64,000 bases of DNA, from positions 1 through 64,000 of the forward strand of contig CAVQVR010000014.1 in NCBI GenBank assembly GCA_963717195.1. The letters run 5' to 3'. The notes under the pieces were generated by a model that saw only the letters and a list, made by a program, of their open reading frames with translations, made no database searches and was not told where the DNA came from. Source of the DNA: JACDAE01 sp963717195. Its GTDB lineage: Bacteria > Chloroflexota > Ktedonobacteria > Ktedonobacterales > Ktedonobacteraceae. This document shows positions 8,943-17,158 of the stretch, piece after piece; within the stretch, counting starts at the first letter, position 1; each line of letters begins with the position of its first letter. Both the position numbers and the translations under genes were made by a program.

Positions 8943-10892
8943 ATGCCAATTGTCAACGTTATACAGCTAGGAAAATCGTTTGGGGCTGAACGCATTTTTT
9001 CAGGGATACAATTTCAAATTGATGAGCATGATCGCATTGGTCTCGTAGGACCAAATGGAGCCGGAAAATCAACTCTTCTCAATATTCTCTCCGGGCGCGA
9101 AGAACCTGATGAAGGTTCTGTGGCACGTCAACGCAATACGCGCATAGGCTATCTAACCCAGATTTCTGACTTTCATCCTCAGAATACGCTACGCGAAGAG
9201 TTGCTCAGCGTGTTTTCCTACCTGCGTACCTGGGAGCATGAGCTTGATGAACTTGCGCAGAAGATGGCCTCTTCTGAAGCTCAGGGAGATGCAGAGCTTC
9301 ATGAGCAACTGCTAACGCGCTATTCCGATTTACAGGCACAGTATGAACATGCAGGTGGTTATACATATGAGAATCGTGTAGAGCAGGTGCTCGATGGCCT
9401 TGGTTTTACGCGCGAGCAGCAGGGGGCACCCGTAATGCAACTGAGCGGTGGACAGCAAACGCGTGCCGCATTGGGTAAACTTCTTTTACAGGAGCCCGAT
9501 TTATTACTGATGGATGAGCCAACTAACCATCTTGATCTGGCGGCCCTGGAATGGCTTGAGACGTATCTAGCTGGTTGGAAGGGCGCGATGGTGATTGTGG
9601 CCCATGATCGCTACTTCCTCGATAAGGTTGTCTCGCGTACCATTGAGATGGCATTTGGTCGCATCGAAGAATATCCTGGGAACTATACAAAATATCTCCA
9701 GTTGCGTGAGGAACGTATGGAGCGGCGTACGCGTGAGTATGAGGCTCAGCAGGCACATATCGCGCATACAGAAGAATTTATACGTCGCTATAAAGCCGGT
9801 CAGCGCAGCCGTGAAGCGCGTGGTCGCCAGACGTTATTGAATTGTATGGAACGCGTGGAGCGCCCGCAAGATTTTCCGGAGATGCACTTCGAGTTTACGC
9901 CTATAACCAATAGTGGTCAGATCGTCCTTTCAACACAGGGGCTTGCGGCAGGCTACGGTGGTGGTACAAGACGAGAAGTACATACTGGTGAGACTACTCT
10001 GCTGGTGCGTGTTGCTGACCTGGAATTGTTACGTGGGGATCGTGTGGGCTTGATAGGTCCAAACGGAGCCGGTAAGACGACGGTGCTCAGGACGCTGATT
10101 GGTGAACTTCCGCCCGTTGAAGGCCAGGCCCAGATCGGACACAATGTACGTATTGGCTACTATTCGCAGACCCACACGGGACTCACGATGGAGCGTACCA
10201 TCCTGGATGAGATTTGCCAGGTCACGACCTTAAGCGAAGAAGGCGCACGCAGTTTTCTGGGGCGCTTCCTCTTTTCGGGCGATGACGTGTTTAAAGCGAT
10301 TGGAGCGCTCAGTGGCGGAGAGCGTAGCCGTGTCGCGCTGGCGAAACTGACGCTGCAAGGTTCAAACTTTATGGTGTTAGATGAACCAACAAACCACCTG
10401 GATCTGCAATCGCGCCAGTTTCTTGAGGAAGTGCTGAGCGAATTTGAAGGGACGCTTCTCTTTGTCTCGCATGATCGCTACTTTATCGATAGTCTGGCAA
10501 CGAAAGTGTGGGCTATTGAAGAAGGTGTATTGATCCCCTATCTGGGCAATTACACTGACTATCGTACGCGTAAGCACCGTATTGTCCTTGATGTTCCCAC
10601 ACCTCTGACAAAAAAGACGGTTGCGAGTGCGAAACCTGCTCCTAAAACAACGGCTCCGAAAGTGAGTAGCAAGAAGGGAAGCAAGGTGAAGGTACGCACA
10701 GCAGAGGATGTTGAACGCGACATGGAGAAAGCGGAAGAATATGTAAAATCGCTCGAAGAAGCATTATCGCAAGCCGCGCTCAACGCCGATGCCCCCCAGC
10801 TTACCCAACTTTCAGCCGAGTATGACCAGGCAAAAGCACGTGTGGAAGAGCTATTTGCCGAATGGGAGCGTCTCTCCGAGGAGGCAGGCTAG
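8943..10892 (+). CDS. ABC-F family ATP-binding protein
   Basis: Soluble protein with two ABC ATPase domains and no membrane part, the ABC-F layout of translation factors and ribosome-protection proteins (EttA, Uup, Vga types). Domain 1 has Walker A GPNGAGKS (36-43), signature LSGGQQ and DEPTNHLD; domain 2 repeats GPNGAGKT, LSGGE and DEPTNHLD. An arginine-rich linker joins them. The last about 90 residues are charged and helical, like the C-terminal coiled coil of Uup. The ATG after GGTGAAG is preferred over an in-frame TTG 24 bases upstream. Probable role at the ribosome; whether it gives antibiotic resistance cannot be told from sequence. Confidence 0.9.
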   Translation: MPIVNVIQLGKSFGAERIFSGIQFQIDEHDRIGLVGPNGAGKSTLLNILSGREEPDEGSVARQRNTRIGYLTQISDFHPQNTLREELLSVFSYLRTWEHELDELAQKMASSEAQGDAELHEQLLTRYSDLQAQYEHAGGYTYENRVEQVLDGLGFTREQQGAPVMQLSGGQQTRAALGKLLLQEPDLLLMDEPTNHLDLAALEWLETYLAGWKGAMVIVAHDRYFLDKVVSRTIEMAFGRIEEYPGNYTKYLQLREERMERRTREYEAQQAHIAHTEEFIRRYKAGQRSREARGRQTLLNCMERVERPQDFPEMHFEFTPITNSGQIVLSTQGLAAGYGGGTRREVHTGETTLLVRVADLELLRGDRVGLIGPNGAGKTTVLRTLIGELPPVEGQAQIGHNVRIGYYSQTHTGLTMERTILDEICQVTTLSEEGARSFLGRFLFSGDDVFKAIGALSGGERSRVALAKLTLQGSNFMVLDEPTNHLDLQSRQFLEEVLSEFEGTLLFVSHDRYFIDSLATKVWAIEEGVLIPYLGNYTDYRTRKHRIVLDVPTPLTKKTVASAKPAPKTTAPKVSSKKGSKVKVRTAEDVERDMEKAEEYVKSLEEALSQAALNADAPQLTQLSAEYDQAKARVEELFAEWERLSEEAG

Positions 10893-10896
10893 TCGT

Positions 10897-10922
10897 AGGG
10901 GCCAGATTTATCGCGCCCGTGA
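10897..10922. repeat. Half-unit of the dispersed palindrome family
   Basis: Just after the ABC-F stop, the unit GTAGGGGCCAGATTTATCGC followed by GCCC matches the left arm of the palindrome behind the flippase gene. The right arm here is degenerate. Confidence 0.55.
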
Positions 10923-10942
10923 GGATGAGGCGCTAAACGATA

Positions 10943-12754
10943 TTATGCATTTTTACGCCTTTTTGCCGTACCTGTAATGGACCCTACCAATGCCAGAACT
11001 GGCGGTACAACAGCCACCGCTGCCAACCAGATTCCAAACACCAGGATGGGGATAATCAATGATGGGTGGCCCTTCAGCAAATTTAAGAGCCGTGTATTTG
11101 AAGGTGTATGGGAAGTCACAAGCAGATTAAGCAGTCCTCCAAAAACAATAATGCCTATAGCCAGAGCACTTGTCAAGAATGGTGGTAGTAAAAACGCCCA
11201 GCCATAACGGTAAGTGCTGCGGGCAGCATTAATGCACAGCAACAACGTTCCCAGGCCCATCAGAGACGCTCCTACCGCTATGGGCAGGTGGCTCAAGAAC
11301 GCTGAGAGGAGTATACCCGCGCTACCCAGAGCTAGACCGAGAACTTGCATAACTATGCTAATGAGAAAAGCACGTGGGGTGTTCTTCCTGCTTTGCGCCT
11401 GCTGTAAGTTATCCTTTTTCTGTATTGCCCGCAATTTTCCTTGTGATGCAGCCATGGCGATAGTGTTCATAATGTTCTTTTTTATCGTCTGTGTCTCGGG
11501 ATTATTGTTGTCGAGGGCAAGAGAGCGGTCTATAGATTGAAGAGCATTCTGATATTGTCCGATATTAGTAAGCAAGACGGCACGCATGCTCCATGTCAAT
11601 GGGTTCCGATCATTTACTTGCATAAGTTGATCGACTACAGCCAGAGCCTCCTGGGAACGGCCCAGAGTGCCCAGGATTTGCCCTTTGAGGACGAGGGCAG
11701 ACGTTTCCTGAGGAGCTATCTGCAATATTTGCTCTATAAGGTTAAGTGCTTGAATATACTGTTGCGCCTGTACAAGCTGTCGTACCTGGTTCAACATAAA
11801 CTGGCTCTGACGTTGCTTATCAAGGGGGGGCGACATCTGTTGTTCTGGCAGCGTGTTTGCTGGGAAAGATGATGGTGCGGACATGGTTGCAGTCGCAGGT
11901 TGTTTGAAGAAACCTCCAGTATTGCGCAGTAAGCCTGAGGAGGAAGGATTGTTCGATGGTGCAGCGGGGGATGCTTGCTGTTGTTGGAAGGGGAGTGATG
12001 GTGAAGTATCGCCCACGAGAATAAGAGGCGTGCGTTCCTGTCCGAAGAGTTTGGGACTTTGCTGTTCTCCCAGGATATTCGAGAGGTAACTATACAAACT
12101 TTGTAGGCTCACCTGTCCTGTTGAGGTGTCGCGGACGGGGCCACTGAGTCCGACGATCGTACGATGCATGAATAAGCCCAGGCCGCGTTCTCCGGTCTCT
12201 GGTGCTCCTGCATTGCCCCGACAGGAGCAAAGGAAGATGCGACTCCCCTGTTGTTGGAGCATGTCAGGCAGAGAAGGACCAATTAAAGGTTTGACATCAT
12301 AGGGAGATGAGCGGCGCATCTGCCAGGCTGGTCCTATCTGGAAACAATCGAGGATGACGAGTATATGAGCGGCGCGACAACGAGCCATAATCTGATTAGT
12401 AAACGAGAGGAGATGCAGGCCGCTGCCAGGATTTCTATATTGCGTATTGGAAAGAGCCAGATACCCATCGCTGCTTCTTTCATCGAGAAAGGCATGACCA
12501 GCAAAATAGATAAACACAAGATCATCCGGCTCAGCGAGCGTGAGGCACATTTGCATGATCAGAGATTCTATCAGCTCTTTCGTTGCATGCGTTCCCTGGA
12601 CAAGTTGCACATCTCCAGGAGACCATGCTCCTCCTTTTGCATTGACGAGCCATTGCGCGAGGGCGCGTGCATCGTTTTCTGCAAACTGGAGTGGCTGGAA
12701 TGTAGTATCTGAATAGTTATTGACACCTATGATGAGTCCCAGTCGCCTGCTCAT
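10943..12754 (-). CDS. Caspase-like (C14) protease with TPR repeats and C-terminal membrane helices
   Basis: A bacterial metacaspase-type protein. Residues 1-245 form a caspase-like domain; the His-Cys pair is visible as YFAGHA (His87) and ILDCFQ (Cys137), and the start MSRRLGLIIGVNNY is typical. A Pro/Ser/Gln-rich linker (about 245-315) leads to TPR-like helical repeats (about 320-440). The last about 150 residues contain four hydrophobic helices, so the protease probably faces the cytosol from the membrane. The ATG follows GGAGAG. Bacterial caspase-like proteins cleave after basic residues and act in stress or regulated cell death, sometimes in defence. No obvious substrate gene is adjacent. 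The catalytic pair is intact. Confidence 0.85.
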   Translation of the reverse strand: MSRRLGLIIGVNNYSDTTFQPLQFAENDARALAQWLVNAKGGAWSPGDVQLVQGTHATKELIESLIMQMCLTLAEPDDLVFIYFAGHAFLDERSSDGYLALSNTQYRNPGSGLHLLSFTNQIMARCRAAHILVILDCFQIGPAWQMRRSSPYDVKPLIGPSLPDMLQQQGSRIFLCSCRGNAGAPETGERGLGLFMHRTIVGLSGPVRDTSTGQVSLQSLYSYLSNILGEQQSPKLFGQERTPLILVGDTSPSLPFQQQQASPAAPSNNPSSSGLLRNTGGFFKQPATATMSAPSSFPANTLPEQQMSPPLDKQRQSQFMLNQVRQLVQAQQYIQALNLIEQILQIAPQETSALVLKGQILGTLGRSQEALAVVDQLMQVNDRNPLTWSMRAVLLTNIGQYQNALQSIDRSLALDNNNPETQTIKKNIMNTIAMAASQGKLRAIQKKDNLQQAQSRKNTPRAFLISIVMQVLGLALGSAGILLSAFLSHLPIAVGASLMGLGTLLLCINAARSTYRYGWAFLLPPFLTSALAIGIIVFGGLLNLLVTSHTPSNTRLLNLLKGHPSLIIPILVFGIWLAAVAVVPPVLALVGSITGTAKRRKNA

Positions 12755-13127
12755 GGCTCTCCTTCCAGTAATGTAAGTTCCACTGTTTCGTTATTGTACG
12801 ACATTGCACGATAGTAGGATAGGAAACTGAGAGGAGGAAGGTACTTTTTGGAGCTTCCTTCAATGCAGAAATTTATGTTGAGTGTTTATAATGAGAATAC
12901 GTAGGGAGGCTTGCGTAAGCACGGCGTAGATCGGGATGCGTGTAGATAAAGTGAGGGAAGACTCGCTAAATCGTTTGCCCAGATAGGACTTGAATATTCC
13001 ACGCCCTTCGAGCACGATTTACATGATTAACCCATCAATGCCTGGGTAGGGGCCCGAATATTTCGCGCCCGTCGAGTCCGAAGAGTTTCTTGTACTATCC
13101 TATAAATCTAATGAAAGCATAAAATAC
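12755..13127. other. Intergenic region with solo palindrome arms
   Basis: Lies between the divergent caspase and coaE genes. It contains a TAGGGGCCCGAATATTTCGC arm (13047-13066) of the same type as the large palindrome near 56.1 kb, and a degenerate copy near 12985-13010. No open frame with a ribosome site and no clear promoter were found. Confidence 0.5.
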
Positions 13128-13733
13128 ATGGCTCGCACGATTGGTATTACCGGCAATATCGCCTGTGGAAAGACATTCGTTGGGCAACTGCTGCTTGAGC
13201 TGGGAGCTGAGCGCTATATTGATGCAGATGCCCTGGTGCATCGTCTCTATGAGAGTGGTCAACCTGTTGCGTTGAAAGTGGCTGAAGAGTTTGGACCTGG
13301 AGTAATGAGAGATGATGGCAGCGTTGATCGGAAGGCGTTGGGTGCAGTTGTGTTTCAGGATGCGCAAGCCTTACGTCGTCTGGAATGTATCGTGCACCCG
13401 GCAGTCTCCGTTCTACTACTGGACGAGTTAGCAATGGTCAGCGAAACGGGAATAGCGATCATCGATGCAGTCAAATTATTGGAAGGGCAATCAGGGATGC
13501 TTTGCCAGAGTAAGTGGTTGATTGTTTGTCCGGAAGAGCAAGAGCTTGCACGCTTAATGGCACGCAACTTCTTGGGCGAAGAAGAGGCACGTGCGCGTCT
13601 TCGTGCTCAATCGCCCGTCGAACCGAAGCTAGCGCTCGTTGATGAAGTCATTGATAATGGGAATACACGTGAAGAGACGAGGCGGCAGGTGGCGGCAGCG
13701 TTTGAGCGTTTCGTACAGAAAAATCCATCTTAA
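13128..13733 (+). CDS. coaE: Dephospho-CoA kinase
   Basis: Catalyses the last step of coenzyme A synthesis, ATP-dependent phosphorylation of dephospho-CoA at the 3' hydroxyl of the ribose. The P-loop GNIACGKT is at residues 9-16. The following ERYIDADALVHRLYE carries the conserved Asp that contacts substrate, and the central HPAV motif of the family is present (ECIVHPAV). The 201-residue length is normal for CoaE. It appears to be a single-gene unit. A cytosolic housekeeping enzyme with no missing key residues seen. Confidence 0.9.
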   Translation: MARTIGITGNIACGKTFVGQLLLELGAERYIDADALVHRLYESGQPVALKVAEEFGPGVMRDDGSVDRKALGAVVFQDAQALRRLECIVHPAVSVLLLDELAMVSETGIAIIDAVKLLEGQSGMLCQSKWLIVCPEEQELARLMARNFLGEEEARARLRAQSPVEPKLALVDEVIDNGNTREETRRQVAAAFERFVQKNPS

Positions 13734-13858
13734 ATTTCAGTATCCTATTTTGGTACCCTGAAGCAGGTCGAGAAGCACTGCATCTCCTGTTGTCTACAGA
13801 GAGAAAGTCTACAACTTGAAACTCTGAAGAGTCAAGTGAAAAGTACTAGAGGTTATTT

Positions 13859-14911
13859 ATGCTAAGGTCATTGTTGGTTCAGCGTTGTTGTGTAGCAGCC
13901 CTTGGTATTCTTGCTATCTGTGCAGGCTGGTTTTTGCATGATATTCCCCTGTCCTATGCAAAGAGAGCAACGAGTACTGTGCAGGTAAGCAATACGCCTG
14001 TAAGTGCTGTGAGCAAGCCGATTTCATCTCTCCTGAACACGCCAGTAGCTTCAACGATGACACAGGGACCGGCCTATCATGGAGATGCAATTACGCAGTC
14101 TTCACTCTACCAACTGACCAGCGGTCTTCGTCCCGGACGAGGAGCTCCGATTCCACCAGCCAGTTCTGTGCAGGCGCTTCCAGTCATTGATGTGACCTTT
14201 TATAACTGGCGTGGGGAATTATTATCGGGATGGCTTGCACTGCAGACCCCACAGGCACCAGTAATCATCCTCGCGCACGGCACACCTGGAAATCGTCTTG
14301 ATATGGTGTCGCGTGCAGCATTTCTCTATAATCACGGATATAATGTCTTGCTCTTCGATTTTCAAAGTTATGGCAAGAGTCAGGGCGTCATGTCAACGCT
14401 CGGCATGGTAGAGTCTGAAGATATCCTGTCCGCCATTTCTTATATTCATGGAACACCCGAAATGGAGGATAGCAAGATAGGGGTATTAGGACTTTCGATG
14501 GGAGCGACGGCTGGTGTATTGGCGGCGGCGCGATCAAAGGACATTGATGCGCTGGTGGCAGAAAGTTGTCCAGAAGATGCGACCCTTGTCACCTCTGACG
14601 TTCCCAATGAGGCGGCACGCGCAGCAGACCAGGAGCTGGTAGAGCAGGTCTATGGTGTTGATATCACCCAGGCGAGACCCATTGATGCCGTAAGCAAGCT
14701 GGCCGGACGGACCGCTGTATTTTTCATCAATGGTGATAAAGATACCACAACTCCACTGTCCGGTATGCAATCTCTCTACCAGGCGGCAGGTCAGCCAAAG
14801 GAAGAGTGGGTTGCGCCTGGTGCCGAGCATGCGCAATCATTTGCTGTCGATACCGATGATTATATTATGCATGTGGATGCTTTTTTTGATAAGTATTTGA
14901 TGGATGGGTGA
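13859..14911 (+). CDS. Exported alpha/beta hydrolase
   Basis: Serine hydrolase of the alpha/beta fold. The N-terminus (about 8-30) is hydrophobic and works as a signal peptide or membrane anchor, followed by a Ser/Thr/Pro-rich spacer to about residue 110. The core begins with VIILAHGTPGN, which carries the oxyanion-type HG motif. The nucleophile elbow GLSMGA gives Ser213; NGDKDT gives candidate Asp295 and GAEHAQ gives His324, so the triad is complete. The ATG follows AGAGG. Substrate unknown: esterase and peptidase activities are both possible for this type. Confidence 0.8.
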   Translation: MLRSLLVQRCCVAALGILAICAGWFLHDIPLSYAKRATSTVQVSNTPVSAVSKPISSLLNTPVASTMTQGPAYHGDAITQSSLYQLTSGLRPGRGAPIPPASSVQALPVIDVTFYNWRGELLSGWLALQTPQAPVIILAHGTPGNRLDMVSRAAFLYNHGYNVLLFDFQSYGKSQGVMSTLGMVESEDILSAISYIHGTPEMEDSKIGVLGLSMGATAGVLAAARSKDIDALVAESCPEDATLVTSDVPNEAARAADQELVEQVYGVDITQARPIDAVSKLAGRTAVFFINGDKDTTTPLSGMQSLYQAAGQPKEEWVAPGAEHAQSFAVDTDDYIMHVDAFFDKYLMDG

Positions 14912-14937
14912 TGAGAACACGTTTCTTTGAATAGGGA

Positions 14938-15056
14938 GCACGGGCTTATTCGCTGTCGCTCATTGCGCCCCTACGCCAGTGTAATCTCGTCACTTGCTTC
15001 TCAGGCGCTTTTTACTAGTATAGGGGCGCAATGAACGGATGTGAATAAGCCCGTGC
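14938..15056. repeat. 119-bp intergenic palindrome, CGGGCTTATTC type
   Basis: Outer arms GCACGGGCTTATTC and GAATAAGCCCGTGC are perfect complements. They continue inward with imperfect pairing to CATTGCGCCCCTA / TAGGGGCGCAATG. It lies between convergent genes and carries the GGGGC-CTA core seen in the other palindromes. No target duplication was found at its edges. Confidence 0.75.
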
Positions 15057-15085
15057 AGCCCAATTCGCGAGCTCCCAGGCTCTGC

Positions 15086-15307
15086 TTAAGGACGAACGAC
15101 GGGATGCACTTCTTCGGGTTCGGAAGGATGGTCCTCTGGTGGCTCTTCTTCATGTTGAGAAGGATGAGAATAGCAACAAGTGTATTGAGGATGGCTGCCC
15201 GGTGTAGTGCTTGCAGACCCACTACTTCCTAGTTGTAAGAAGATGGATACCACCAGAACAATAATGATGCTGATGAGAATCAGCGTTGCTATTTTTCCCT
15301 TATTCAT
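15086..15307 (-). CDS. Small exported or membrane-anchored acidic protein
   Basis: 73 residues: a TM helix or uncleaved signal at about 6-26, a short Ser/Gly/Thr linker, then a tail rich in Glu, Pro and His (several EEPPE and HPSEPEE type stretches). No recognised family. The ATG has a good ribosome site (AAGAGGAAC, 8 bases upstream). The His/Glu-rich tail could bind metal, but this is only a guess. Confidence 0.6.
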   Translation of the reverse strand: MNKGKIATLILISIIIVLVVSIFLQLGSSGSASTTPGSHPQYTCCYSHPSQHEEEPPEDHPSEPEEVHPVVRP

Positions 15308-15466
15308 ATATATGTTCCTCTTAATTATGGAGTATTTTTATCAGGTTTATCTTCGCCTGTATCTTACCTACTTCTTACAACGCCCTCTCGTTTCATTTCT
15401 CCAATGTGAAAGATTTGTCGGTGATCTTATAATAGTGTAAAGTAGTTTATAATGTAGTATCGTAAG

Positions 15467-16000
15467 CTATTTGGGAATTTGTAACGCAATACGAGCTTTA
15501 CCTATGCCTGGAGAAGGGCCATCTTCTAGTGTTATGGTTTCGAAAAGGAGATAATATCCTGGTTGAGTATTGGGTGGTAGCTTCATATGTGGAGTGTAAG
15601 TCTGATCCGCCCAACTCGTTGTTTGAATAGGGGGCATTGACGCTTTAGCAGGTTGATGTAGCTTTTCAGGGTAGTTAATATACACATTTAAAATATCCAA
15701 TGATCTAAATGGTCCAAATATTTCAGCTGCCAAAGAGATGTGTTCTGGGGCATTTTGTGTAGAGGTTGGTCCTAATACCGAAGCCCAAAGAAGAGTTAAA
15801 TTCGTTCTTGAGTGAAGAATATACAGGCGTTGGTTAGGAAGAAAAGTAACCTGAAGAAGAGAGGCTGGATGTGTATAACGATATGTCTGATGAAGAGAAA
15901 TAGCAGTCTGAGAATTTTTACATGCATTCATACTCGTAATCGTGAGCAAAAGATACAAAAACATAATAATTTTTTCTCGCTTCAATATGTGTATTTTCAT
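15467..16000 (-). CDS. Putative lipoprotein of unknown function
   Basis: 177 residues with an N-terminal hydrophobic stretch (about 11-26) ending in SMNAC, a plausible lipobox with Cys27, so probably lipid-anchored on the outer face of the membrane. The mature part is a polar domain, likely beta-rich, with no family I recognise. The start is well supported by AGGAGGAG just upstream. Base composition is lower in GC than neighbours, as is the next gene, which hints at acquisition. Confidence 0.65.
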   Translation of the reverse strand: MKIHILKREKIIMFLYLLLTITSMNACKNSQTAISLHQTYRYTHPASLLQVTFLPNQRLYILHSRTNLTLLWASVLGPTSTQNAPEHISLAAEIFGPFRSLDILNVYINYPEKLHQPAKASMPPIQTTSWADQTYTPHMKLPPNTQPGYYLLFETITLEDGPSPGIGKARIALQIPK

Positions 16001-16262
16001 GTTCTCCTCCTAATTATTCTTAAGAAATACGAGCTTATTTGCTCATCTGGAAAACGACATTAGATGTGGTGATATATTTTCGAGTGAGAAGTGCCCCAGA
16101 AATAATAATTTTGAGACACTCCTCTGGTATAACTACATTAATCGATGAGCAGCTCGAAAAATGCAGACGATGGGTTTCGCGTAGCATCGTCTCATCTCTT
16201 AATGCAGTTCTGTCACTTCTCGTACCATTACAAAGAAGCTTTTTTCAAAACGTCATTTTGTG

Positions 16263-16754
16263 CTAGCAATCAGTATTAGTGTATGTGTTGTAATCTCCAT
16301 AGTAATCAGTACCAAGCTCAACATCTAAAGTGCAGATAGTCACTCCCGAGTAGACGACAGAATTATCCCCAATTACCCAGACATCTCCACTGAGATCTCT
16401 TGTACTATCCACAGAGCAGTTAGTCGGATTTTCAGTGACAACAAGACGGGGACCAAGATTGCAGTTTTTGTAGGTGACTGACGGCACATTACATCTCCCA
16501 TTATCATAAAAATTAGCGGCCACACTTGCTTCTGCTGTTTTGACTCCGTTACCAGGAATGTTCGCTTTTGCTGAACCTGTGTACGTCCAGGAATAAGTTC
16601 CTGCTGGCGCACAACCCCCTTCATGAGGCCTTGAAGTTTGGGAAGAAGTTGTGGCTGCAAATGATGGAACCGTGAAGATTGATAGTGAAACAACAATTGC
16701 CAACGCGGCAGCAAACGAACTCATACGGAAAATATGCCCTATAGTTTTAAGCAT
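16263..16754 (-). CDS. Secreted protein of unknown function
   Basis: 163 residues. A classical signal peptide is visible (basic start, hydrophobic core at about 13-28, cleavage after VPSFAA). The mature protein of about 130 residues is rich in Asn, Thr, Tyr and Gly, with several Cys that could pair after export. A GTDYYGDYNTYTNTDC end is notable. No recognised family. The ATG follows AAGGAAG. A small hairpin (16165-16192) lies beyond the stop. Confidence 0.65.
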   Translation of the reverse strand: MLKTIGHIFRMSSFAAALAIVVSLSIFTVPSFAATTSSQTSRPHEGGCAPAGTYSWTYTGSAKANIPGNGVKTAEASVAANFYDNGRCNVPSVTYKNCNLGPRLVVTENPTNCSVDSTRDLSGDVWVIGDNSVVYSGVTICTLDVELGTDYYGDYNTYTNTDC

Positions 16755-17158
16755 CTGTTCTTACTTCCTTTTCTTGATAACCTGGATTTCGATGTACGCC
16801 TTTGGGATGGGTTCTCATCCAGAACTATTTTCTAATTTCCTCGCTGATGTGTATCACGAATGATGTACGCATTGCTGATAACATCAGTGGTTTGTGAAAA
16901 GCTTCAAACTTGTACGTAACTGGATTTGTACTAATGTAAGTGGAGCTAATGAGCAGTGTTTCTGAATTTCACCACCTTTCTTAAAAATGTTAATCATATC
17001 CAGATGTACTACCTCCACTTGTATACACCTTTTTTATTGCTCTGTTCCTATGATAAAATATTAAATGCACCAATCTTGTGTGCATTTTGGTGCAATTTGG
17101 CGGATTTCTTCAATCACTGAAAAATCTCTATTTTGTAAAGGATAATAATACAAGTAAT
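16755..17158. other. Divergent intergenic region before the XRE-NB-ARC-TPR gene
   Basis: AT-rich. It holds a -10-like TAAAAT near 17054 and, just downstream, the inverted/direct TGCA repeats listed separately. An in-frame GTG at 17078 could extend the downstream gene, but it lies inside the operator-like repeat and is not favoured. Nothing else is recognised. Confidence 0.45.
17066..17100. promoter_or_regulatory. Operator-like TGCA repeats upstream of the XRE-NB-ARC-TPR gene
   Basis: A perfect 8-bp inverted repeat (TGCACCAA at 17066-17073, TTGGTGCA at 17087-17094) has half-sites 21 bases apart, two helical turns. Two tandem 10-base units, TGCATTTTGG and TGCAATTTGG, overlap the right half. 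The position between a -10-like box and the start of a gene encoding an XRE-type HTH suggests autoregulation. Confidence 0.5.

Noticed and set aside
14938..15056. MITE with target duplication
   Set aside because: Palindromic ends are clear but no direct duplication flanks it, unlike the element at 8764-8858.
16039..16266. 75-codon plus frame between two exported protein genes
   Set aside because: No ribosome site and spans a hairpin; likely non-coding.
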